The notes under the pieces: generated by a model
Told to the model about the DNA's origin: nothing
Seen by the model: the letters and a program-made list of their open reading frames with translations, nothing else
Database searches by the model: none
Translations under genes and position numbers: made by a program
Assembly: GCA_946886475.1 (NCBI GenBank)
Contig: CAMPIQ010000183.1
Span: 1 to 5,779, forward strand
Length of the DNA stretch: 5,779 nt
Direction: 5' to 3'
Origin: an uncultured Chitinophagales bacterium
Lineage (GTDB): Bacteria > Bacteroidota > Bacteroidia > Chitinophagales > Chitinophagaceae
Shown here: piece by piece, positions 1-4,564 of the stretch
Layout of the letters: the number at the start of each line of letters is the position of its first letter
How positions within the stretch are numbered: the stretch's first letter is position 1

Positions 1-90
1 TCATACCCCATTGATAAAGCTATAACAGGTGTTGCACTCATTTTCGCAAAAATGAATAGGGAATTAAAAAATAATTTAAATAATTTAAAA

Positions 91-798
91 ATGAAAAAAT
101 TAAGTTTAGTAATGGTAGCAATGGCAATGATCTTTACATCATGTGAGAAAGTGACAGGAGAAGGACCCATTGTAACACAAACGAGAAATGTGCAGGATTT
201 TACCGGAGTTGACCTCAGGTCATCTGCAAATGTTTACTTTAAACAGGATCCAAATTTTAAGGTAGAAGTTAGTGCTCAGCAAAATGTGCTGGATGTGTTG
301 GAAGTATATGTTTCCAATAACAGGCTGGTTGTCAGGTTCAAAAATGATGTAAGGGTTAAATCTCACGAGCCTGTCAGCGTTATTGTTCATGCTCCGTCAG
401 TTAGTACATTCAGAGTAAGCGGTTCCGGAATGATCCAGACAACCAGCACCATTCAAACTCCTTTACTGAATATGGATATCAGCGGATCAGGGGATATTAA
501 AATCACCGAACTGCTTGCAGCTAATGTTGATGCCAATATAAGTGGTTCGGGAAGCATTAATGTAGATGCAGGAACTGCCCAGGAACTTGATCTCAAAATA
601 AGCGGTAGCGGCAGGCATAACTTCAGCAATCTTCAGTCAACATCGGCAACTACCAATACAAGCGGGTCGGGGGATATCAGATTACACGCGACTCAGCAAC
701 TCCAAATAAAAATATCAGGAAGTGGTTCCGTTTACTATAAAGGCACACCCGTTATTTCAACAAATATTTCAGGGTCAGGGAAAGTCCGGCCTATTTAA
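91..798 (+). CDS. Head-GIN domain (DUF2807) lipoprotein, putative surface adhesin-like protein
   Basis: This is a predicted exported lipoprotein of 235 aa. The N-terminus has a basic KK, a hydrophobic stretch (residues 4-15) and a lipobox-like FTSC with the lipidated cysteine at residue 18, so I start at the ATG at 91. An in-frame ATG at 52 would add 13 charged, Asn-rich residues ahead of the signal, and the frame is open to the window edge. Residues about 28-230 match the DUF2807 'putative auto-transporter adhesin, head GIN domain' pattern. They include seven SGSG motifs at residues 110, 131, 151, 171, 191, 209 and 227, a spacing of 18-21 that suggests successive coils of a beta-helix with SGSG at the turns. 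The family is common in Bacteroidota and its function is not established; adhesion is only the family label. It appears monocistronic, with a terminator 17 bp after the stop. Confidence 0.93.
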   Translation: MKKLSLVMVAMAMIFTSCEKVTGEGPIVTQTRNVQDFTGVDLRSSANVYFKQDPNFKVEVSAQQNVLDVLEVYVSNNRLVVRFKNDVRVKSHEPVSVIVHAPSVSTFRVSGSGMIQTTSTIQTPLLNMDISGSGDIKITELLAANVDANISGSGSINVDAGTAQELDLKISGSGRHNFSNLQSTSATTNTSGSGDIRLHATQQLQIKISGSGSVYYKGTPVISTNISGSGKVRPI

Positions 799-815
799 AT
801 AAATACTTTTTCAGG

Positions 816-846
816 AAACCTGCAGAACAAACTCTGCAGGTTTTTT
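816..846 (+). terminator. Intrinsic terminator of the DUF2807 gene
   Basis: A perfect 11-bp stem (816-826 pairing with 833-843, core CCTGCAG/CTGCAGG) closes a 6-nt loop. A run of six T (841-846) overlaps the right arm and follows it. It starts 17 bp after the stop codon at 798, which fits a rho-independent terminator reading rightward. Confidence 0.9.
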
Positions 847-938
847 ACTTTAAATCCACTATATCTCCTTGTTTATTTTTCTTTTTTACTACTGAACTGG
901 ACAATTATTTCTACACAAAAGACCTTCCACGGATAAAA

Positions 939-946
939 TAGCTTTG
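939..946 (+). promoter_or_regulatory. Possible Bacteroidota -7 promoter element before the DUF1328 gene
   Basis: TAGCTTTG matches the Bacteroidota -7 consensus TAnnTTTG exactly and lies about 70 nt upstream of the ATG at 1018. I do not see a good TTG-type -33 element at the expected distance. An 8-mer with two free positions occurs by chance, and the same octamer also appears at 4378-4385, so this is only a candidate. No Shine-Dalgarno-like sequence precedes the gene; the leader is A/T-rich as is usual in this phylum. Confidence 0.3.
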
Positions 947-1017
947 AAATATAATGCGGATTTCCACTGGCATGCTTTATGTCTTATTGTAATCATTGTT
1001 AACTTAAAACTGAATAT

Positions 1018-1185
1018 ATGTTACGTTGGACAGTTATTTTCTTAATAGTAGCCATTATCGCAGCCATATTTGGTTTCGGTGGAGTGGCAGCCGGTGCCGC
1101 AGGAATTGCTAAGATATTATTCTTCATATTCCTGGTGCTTTTTGTACTAAGCTTATTGTTTGGAAGAAGAAGCACGGATGTTTAA
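1018..1185 (+). CDS. DUF1328 (UPF0391) small membrane protein, YtjA-like
   Basis: This short gene encodes 55 aa beginning [20 protein letters not shown]. Two hydrophobic helices (residues about 4-20 and 31-48) flank a Gly/Ala-rich hinge GGVAAGAAG (21-29), and a short basic tail with GRR follows. This is the typical DUF1328/UPF0391 architecture: an N-terminal LRW, a GFGG-type turn and a total length of 50-60 aa. The protein is predicted to sit in the inner membrane as a hairpin. The molecular function of the family is unknown; homologues elsewhere are often described as stress-associated, which this sequence does not show. It stands alone, with the DUF2807 terminator upstream and its own terminator 120 bp downstream. 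Confidence 0.92.
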   Translation: MLRWTVIFLIVAIIAAIFGFGGVAAGAAGIAKILFFIFLVLFVLSLLFGRRSTDV

Positions 1186-1305
1186 ACCGTGTGAATACCA
1201 TGATATTTTGTGACAATTAGCAGGTAGTACTACTATTGTCTGTTTAAGACAAACAATGGATATTGTGCTTATTATTCACAAGCAAATATTACGTTTTGGT
1301 AATGT

Positions 1306-1336
1306 AAACCTCCTGTTTCTACAGGAGGTTTCTTTT
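1306..1336 (+). terminator. Intrinsic terminator downstream of the DUF1328 gene
   Basis: A perfect 11-bp stem (1306-1316 with 1321-1331, core ACCTCCTGT/ACAGGAGGT) has a tight TTCT loop and is followed by CTTTTTAT. It is the first strong terminator after the stop at 1185, leaving a 3' UTR of about 120 nt. The left flank read on the minus strand is not T-rich enough for efficient termination in that direction. Confidence 0.85.
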
Positions 1337-1408
1337 TATAAAATTGCACGGCTGTATAGCAGCAATCAATATTCAATCAGGTTGAATAAGTTACTTCAAC
1401 CACTATAT

Positions 1409-1450
1409 AAGAAACGATCCATGCCTGCCGGCAAACAGGGATCGTCTCTT
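1409..1450 (-). repeat. REP-like palindrome, probable terminator of the minus-strand gene
   Basis: This 42-nt imperfect palindrome is centred on GCCGGC. In minus-strand RNA it folds into 12 bp, one C·U mismatch, then 6 bp around a CCGG loop, with three G·U wobbles and no other mismatch. In plus-strand RNA the same three positions become A·C mismatches. The 3' arm in the minus sense ends in UUUCUU and lies 47 nt past the stop of the gene at 1497, so leftward termination is likely. The core TGCCTGCCGGCA resembles dispersed palindromes I associate with Bacteroidota genomes (recalled, not searched), which often give spurious PAGKQ/PAGRQ peptides. Confidence 0.6.
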
Positions 1451-1496
1451 ATCGGATATTCAAATGAAACATTTCTTCTTTATTCGATATTCCTCA

Positions 1497-2339
1497 CTAT
1501 TCCTTTATCCATTCCTCTGCAAAAGCCACGGCCGGTTCTATAACTTCTTTTCCGGCACGGTATATCTGTTTCCAGTCGTACGGTTTTGCTTCGTAAGTTT
1601 TGTTCACAAATTTCTTTTTGTCACCCACCGTTTTAAGTTCCGCATTAAAGTCAACGGTTTTTGCCAGGCTGATAAATTTCTTTAATCTTTCCTTTATGAG
1701 CTGACTGTGGTTGGCAGGATATTCTTTTTCCCATGCCGATAGCCTGTCCTTATAGCTTTTCATCCTGTATTCCTGTTCATTGATCTCATATTGATAGTAT
1801 GCTTCAATGTTTTCGCTGTTGGGATCCTTGTAATCTTTCAGTGTCGTTTTCAGCATTTCCACCACAGGCTCCAGTGTTTTTGCCATTTCAGGAAATTCTT
1901 TGATGGTTTTGTTTGATTCGGCCAGGGACTTTTCCACTTCTGCTATTTTTTCTTTACGGACCTCCTCCTTGTTAGGAATCTTTTGTTCCGGTTCCTGTGG
2001 CCTGGCGCTTTCTCTCAACTTTGAATATTCTTTTTTAAACAACTCACTGTTTACATATTGTTTGGTATAGATCATCAGGTCCCTGGCTACGGCAGCTCTG
2101 TTGCCGGCCAGTATATTTTTTGCTTTTTCAGCTCCATAATAATTAAAGTATCCATTGAGGAAGCTGGTTTGGATGTTTTCATCTCCTTTTATTTTAGTGA
2201 TACCCAGTTGTTGCCAAATATCGCCGTACAGTTTTTTGGCCCTGAAAGCAGAAAATACGGAAAATGCTATGGCAAGAATTATAACGGCTCCCAATAAACG
2301 CAATTGGTTCCGTGCAATGGTTATGAAATCTTTTTGCAT
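1497..2339 (-). CDS. Hypothetical membrane-anchored helical protein
   Basis: I do not recognise this family. The 280-aa product starts with a short cytoplasmic segment, MQKDFITIARNQLR, followed by one hydrophobic segment at residues about 15-33. The rest (34-280) is strongly charged and predicted mostly helical. A Lys/Glu-rich stretch with coiled-coil character spans about 104-165, and there are many aromatic residues (a YYQYEINEQEYRMKSY cluster at 181-196). There is no cysteine and no catalytic motif that I can see. The single N-terminal anchor with charges on both sides suggests a bitopic protein with its bulk in the periplasm. I chose the ATG at 2339 because the upstream in-frame ATG at 2384 adds 15 polar residues before the anchor. 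No operon partner is visible: the upstream minus-strand gene ends in its own terminator. Confidence 0.8.
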   Translation of the reverse strand: MQKDFITIARNQLRLLGAVIILAIAFSVFSAFRAKKLYGDIWQQLGITKIKGDENIQTSFLNGYFNYYGAEKAKNILAGNRAAVARDLMIYTKQYVNSELFKKEYSKLRESARPQEPEQKIPNKEEVRKEKIAEVEKSLAESNKTIKEFPEMAKTLEPVVEMLKTTLKDYKDPNSENIEAYYQYEINEQEYRMKSYKDRLSAWEKEYPANHSQLIKERLKKFISLAKTVDFNAELKTVGDKKKFVNKTYEAKPYDWKQIYRAGKEVIEPAVAFAEEWIKE

Positions 2340-2423
2340 GTTTGATTTTTGGCCAAAGGTGCTTTGACGGCAGTCAGGATTCAATACTGTCCTGCTTTAT
2401 TTGAGGAAAATGATGTACGAATT

Positions 2424-2455
2424 GAAAGAGGGGGGGTAAGAGAAAGGGGAGAAGG
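2424..2455. other. Polypurine tract with a G7 run
   Basis: The plus strand is almost uninterrupted purine here, with seven consecutive G at 2430-2436 and four G at about 2446-2449. It lies about 90 bp upstream of the start of the minus-strand gene (2339) and abuts the terminator of the barrel gene. In minus-strand RNA it is a C/U-rich segment directly after the terminator stem. I see no promoter consensus here. Confidence 0.5.
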
Positions 2456-2490
2456 AATAAGTAGCGGGCTTGCATCACCCGCTACTTATT
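2456..2490 (-). terminator. Terminator of the outer-membrane barrel gene
   Basis: A perfect 13-bp stem (2456-2468 with 2478-2490, AATAAGTAGCGGG/CCCGCTACTTATT) closes a 9-nt loop. It begins 8 bp after the stop codon of the minus-strand gene ending at 2499. Read leftward, the stem is followed by a pyrimidine-rich tract (CCTTCTCCCCTTTCTCTT) rather than a clean U run. The position and the long stem still favour a terminator or mRNA 3'-end stabiliser for that gene. Confidence 0.75.
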
Positions 2491-2498
2491 CATGACCG

Positions 2499-3377
2499 TC
2501 AGATTTTTTTCACGCAACGCATTTTATAGACTTTCTCTGAGCATGATCTTTTTTGGGTTTGTTGGTTTCCTGACTGCTTATCATCCTTACTCAAATTAAA
2601 TGGAATGCCTACGGATAAGCTCCATGAAGAAGTTGCAGACCTGAAACTATTGATGGCCGGCTTTCCATTATTTTCTGTTTGAATAACTCCCTTGTCCCCG
2701 GCGCCTATGCTCTTCGCATATTGAAGACTAACAGTCATGATCCTGGTCTTTCCTTTTCCAAATTCAAAGCCAAGGGCCGGTACCATTGCAAATCCTGAAT
2801 GATCGGCTGTGTATTTATACTGGTTATTGTTCTTAATAATATTTTCCTGTATGGATGGTATATAGGCAATGCCCATTGAGGGCTGGATGCTTAGGGTTGT
2901 TGCCTGTTTTGATCTTTGTGGGGCAGGTTTTTTTGATCCGCATGATGATTTATATTGATAAGCGCCACATGATTTTTTGGAAACCTGAACCGTTGGTTTT
3001 TTATTGACATGTCCCTGACCAATCTTTAAAGGTTTAAAGCTGTACTGGTAACCTGCTTCCAGTTTCCAGGGAATAGAACCCACTGATGATTTTGCTGTTT
3101 TCCATGCCGATGCGGGGTCGGTAAATTCCAGTTGAACGGAGACAGGAGCCGTTCCAATACCAAGGTAAGGTCCATGTCCTCCTTTCAAGCGATAATCAGC
3201 CCTGACTGATACCTTGAAATTTGTTTTGGCGTTAAATGCTGTGAACTGGTTATAATCATTTTGTACAATATTGGTATGAGCCCTGTCGAAACCTATTTGG
3301 GGTAGTAAACTGAACTGGGCATGAGCAGTTGATGCAATGATCAATAACAACATTGCTGTGAGTGCAGTTGATTTCAT
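2499..3377 (-). CDS. Secreted outer-membrane beta-barrel protein with two C-x8-C motifs
   Basis: The product is 292 aa. A classical signal peptide (residues 1-20: K2, a hydrophobic LLLIIAS core, AHA before cleavage) leads into a mature chain starting QFSLLPQIGF. Segments of alternating hydrophobic and polar residues resemble amphipathic strands (for example NFKVSVRADYRL 53-64, PWKLEAGYQYSF 103-114, TRIMTVSLQYAKS 211-223, SWSLSVGIPFNL 251-262), separated by polar Asn/Gly/Lys loops. That fits the 8- to 10-strand outer-membrane barrels common in Bacteroidota; the exact family and ligand are unknown. Two Lys-rich segments stand out: C137/C146 in a mid-protein loop and C279/C288 in a tail beyond the last likely strand. 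Both read K-[KR]-S-C-x4-Y-K-x2-C. The gene appears monocistronic, with its terminator 8 bp after the stop. No promoter consensus was recognised upstream. Confidence 0.82.
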   Translation of the reverse strand: MKSTALTAMLLLIIASTAHAQFSLLPQIGFDRAHTNIVQNDYNQFTAFNAKTNFKVSVRADYRLKGGHGPYLGIGTAPVSVQLEFTDPASAWKTAKSSVGSIPWKLEAGYQYSFKPLKIGQGHVNKKPTVQVSKKSCGAYQYKSSCGSKKPAPQRSKQATTLSIQPSMGIAYIPSIQENIIKNNNQYKYTADHSGFAMVPALGFEFGKGKTRIMTVSLQYAKSIGAGDKGVIQTENNGKPAINSFRSATSSWSLSVGIPFNLSKDDKQSGNQQTQKRSCSEKVYKMRCVKKI

Positions 3378-3469
3378 ATAAGTAGTTTTAAGGTTTATAT
3401 TAAGTTAATCCAATCATCAACCGGCAGGAAATAAAATACAGGGATGGCAAGCAGTTAGCCCAACATGCT

Positions 3470-3518
3470 TTCCACTATCCTGATCAGTGGAATCAAGGGA
3501 GCACATCATTAGATGTGT
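3470..3518. repeat. Two tandem small hairpins
   Basis: The first is TTCCACT (3470-3476) pairing with AGTGGAA (3486-3492) around a 9-nt loop. The second is GCACATC (3501-3507) pairing with GATGTGT (3512-3518) around an ATTA loop, with one G·U at the base. They sit about 95-140 bp upstream of the barrel gene start and could be part of its leader. Stems of 7 bp can arise by chance, so function is uncertain. Confidence 0.4.
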
Positions 3519-3608
3519 CCATTTTATTTAAACTCATGTTGCAGAAATTGCACAATGGGGGAATTTGAAATGGCTTGTTAATACCTGGTTTGGGTTGGCA
3601 CAGTTGTA

Positions 3609-3713
3609 GCTTAGTAATAACTACTTACATATGTTTTTATAAAGAAGGTAAGCAACCAGGTGGAAAGGTTTTTTGTGGTGGTGATTTACTAAGCGTTGCT
3701 TACCTTATTTTTT
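3609..3713 (+). repeat. Crossed inverted repeats followed by a T run
   Basis: Two perfect inverted repeats interleave. GCTTAGTAA (3609-3617) pairs with TTACTAAGC (3686-3694), and AAGGTAAGCAAC (3645-3656) pairs with GTTGCTTACCTT (3695-3706). The two right arms are directly adjacent. The order 1-2-1'-2' is that of a pseudoknot or of two competing folds. The second arm is followed by A and six T (3708-3713), giving terminator character to rightward transcripts. Read leftward, the 12-bp stem is followed by CTTTAT, so it could also end the zinc-ribbon transcript. No upstream plus-strand gene uses it. Confidence 0.5.
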
Positions 3714-3742
3714 CTCTGTTATACTTCTTTGATCTCTAATTT

Positions 3743-3780
3743 TAACAGCAAGGATCTGGTAAATAAAAGCATTGCTGTTA
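3743..3780 (-). repeat. Inverted repeat just downstream of the zinc-ribbon gene
   Basis: TAACAGCAA (3743-3751) and TTGCTGTTA (3772-3780) form a perfect 9-bp stem with a 20-nt loop, beginning 18 bp after the stop codon at 3799 in the leftward direction. There is no U run on either side, so it is a weak terminator candidate at best and may instead protect an mRNA end. Confidence 0.4.
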
Positions 3781-3798
3781 TGTACCCGTACGTATAAT

Positions 3799-4023
3799 CT
3801 AAACTTCCTGGTTTATAAATCCCAAATAATTCTTGCAACAGGGACAATACAATTCAATAGCATCGGTAAGGAATAAATATTCCTGATCAATTTCAGAACC
3901 TTTTCCTTTCCAGGAACAATCCGGACAGTCAATATCTTCTTTATTCAGTATTTCAGGTGAGTATACGTTATGCATGGCAACTTGGATGTTGCCAAATTTC
4001 AAATTGTATTTTGAACCTTCCAA
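3799..4023 (-). CDS. Small zinc-ribbon protein (two CPxC motifs)
   Basis: This short protein has two CPxC knuckles, C33-P-D-C36 and C60-P-C-C63 (numbered from the longer start), separated by 23 residues including SWKGKG and an acidic/hydrophobic linker. The four-cysteine arrangement predicts a single structural zinc ribbon. I cannot assign a partner or substrate; such small ribbons may bind nucleic acid or other proteins. The open frame begins with a TTG at 4023 (74 aa), since a TGA at 4045-4047 closes it upstream. The first in-frame ATG is at 3975 (58 aa), which keeps both zinc knuckles. Residues 5-16 (KYNLKFGNIQVA) look protein-like, so the longer form is plausible, but the TTG lies at the foot of a hairpin (4022-4041). 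The gene stands alone. Confidence 0.68.
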   Translation of the reverse strand: MEGSKYNLKFGNIQVAMHNVYSPEILNKEDIDCPDCSWKGKGSEIDQEYLFLTDAIELYCPCCKNYLGFINQEV

Positions 4024-4045
4024 TACCTGAAAGCAGGTATTTTTT
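4022..4045 (+). terminator. Terminator-like hairpin at the 5' end of the zinc-ribbon gene
   Basis: AATACCTG (4022-4029) pairs perfectly with CAGGTATT (4034-4041) around an AAAG loop. Six T in all follow from within the arm to 4045, a complete rightward intrinsic-terminator pattern. No plus-strand gene precedes it. In the minus-strand transcript the same hairpin overlaps the possible TTG start at 4023 and could hinder or position initiation. If the true start is the ATG at 3975, the hairpin lies in the leader. Confidence 0.5.
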
Positions 4046-4052
4046 CATTTTG

Positions 4053-4169
4053 ATGATAACATTATTTTTCTTCAACCTAATATTGATCTGTAATAATAGT
4101 GACGTCCGGATAAGAAGTGTGGAAGTTGTATTTATTGGTATTTATATTCTAATCTCCTTCCTTTTTTAG
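4053..4169 (+). CDS. Possible 38-aa hydrophobic peptide (tentative)
   Basis: The frame starts at an ATG at 4053 and encodes a peptide with two hydrophobic stretches (residues 3-12, ITLFFFNLIL, and about 24-38, ending YILISFLF) around a polar NNSDVRIRSVE linker. It could be a small membrane peptide. However, AT-rich DNA readily yields Phe/Leu/Ile-rich frames, no ribosome-binding site is visible, and the same frame stays open upstream to 3957 through unrelated DNA. No homologue is recalled. Treat as unproven. Confidence 0.2.
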   Translation: MITLFFFNLILICNNSDVRIRSVEVVFIGIYILISFLF

Positions 4170-4380
4170 CTATCCTGCTACGTTTATTATTTGTTGCCGG
4201 GTGTGAAAAATCATTTTAGGCAGATTTTCATTTAAACACAAATTACAATAGTGTCAGTTGGGCTGACTAATTAACAGCTTGGTATATCATATGGTCATGT
4301 CCATGGTTTGCAACGGTTTATGTATGCTGCGTATATTTTCATGGGATGAAAAGCTATGATTTAGAAAATTCACCTGTTAG

Positions 4381-4494
4381 CTTTGCCATGTTCATACGAA
4401 TGAAGAACACCAAATCTTTCCGGACTTTGAAAAGCCTGTTGTCCGTCCCCCGGAAGACCTGCGTATGAAATCTCTTCCAATACCTATTGAATAA
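4381..4494 (+). pseudogene. Start-less open frame, possible gene remnant (tentative)
   Basis: Between a TAG at 4378-4380 and the TAA ending at 4494 there are 37 sense codons with no usable start before residue 29. The last part (IFPDFEKPVVRPPEDLRMKS, then LPIPIE) has a composition and codon choice that look coding, unlike the F/L/I/K-rich peptides typical of noncoding AT-rich DNA. It could be the C-terminal scrap of a decayed gene. The evidence is only compositional and chance is quite possible. Confidence 0.18.
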
Positions 4495-4564
4495 TTTCCC
4501 AATCATCCATTGATAGCCTAATCCATGTCTAAGGGTCGGCATTGTTTCACCAAACACGAAAACA

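Larger units (their letters stand above)
1186..1496. other. Intergenic region between convergent genes
   Basis: This 311-bp gap separates the DUF1328 gene from the oppositely oriented gene ending at 1497. It holds a small 6-bp hairpin (1236-1241 with 1247-1252), the rightward terminator at 1306-1336 and the REP-like hairpin at 1409-1450. A frame open on the plus strand from 1256 to 1543 is not credible as a gene, because it reads through the terminator and the palindrome and then overlaps the end of the minus-strand gene. I see no other gene here. Confidence 0.7.
3378..3798. other. Gene-free region rich in inverted repeats
   Basis: No credible protein gene lies in these 421 bp; the best plus-strand candidates are under 20 codons. 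The stretch contains tandem small hairpins at 3470-3492 and 3501-3518, the crossed inverted repeats at 3609-3617/3686-3694 and 3645-3656/3695-3706, and a 9-bp inverted repeat at 3743-3751/3772-3780. It is the upstream side of the barrel gene and the downstream side of the zinc-ribbon gene, both on the minus strand. It may therefore hold a long leader, a terminator or a small RNA; the sequence alone does not decide. Confidence 0.55.
4024..4564. other. Intergenic region between divergent genes, no confident gene
   Basis: This 541-bp gap lies between the minus-strand zinc-ribbon gene and the plus-strand transglycosylase gene, so it should hold both promoters. It includes a possible 38-aa hydrophobic ORF (4053-4169), a small 5-bp hairpin (4253-4267), an exact -7-like TAGCTTTG at 4378-4385 with no -33 partner, and a 37-codon open frame lacking a start (4381-4494). 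A minus-strand frame at 4354-4644 overlaps the transglycosylase start and shows no domain. No RNA gene was recognised. Confidence 0.6.

Noticed and set aside
52..90. Earlier in-frame ATG for the DUF2807 gene
   Set aside because: It would place 13 polar, Asn/Lys-rich residues before a clear lipoprotein signal peptide that starts at 91.
1224..1252. Palindrome GTAGTACTAC and neighbouring 6-bp hairpin as an operator
   Set aside because: They are short and lie downstream of the DUF1328 gene, away from any promoter; likely chance.
1256..1543. 95-codon plus-strand frame
   Set aside because: It reads through an intrinsic terminator and the REP-like palindrome (giving the typical spurious MPAGKQG string) and overlaps the end of the convergent gene.
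2430..2468. Possible G-quadruplex
   Set aside because: Only three runs of three or more G occur (G7, G4 and the GGG of the terminator stem); four well-spaced runs are not present without splitting the G7 run.
4291..4359. 22-codon ORF beginning MVMSMVCNG
   Set aside because: It is too short, with no ribosome-binding site or recognisable feature; expected by chance.
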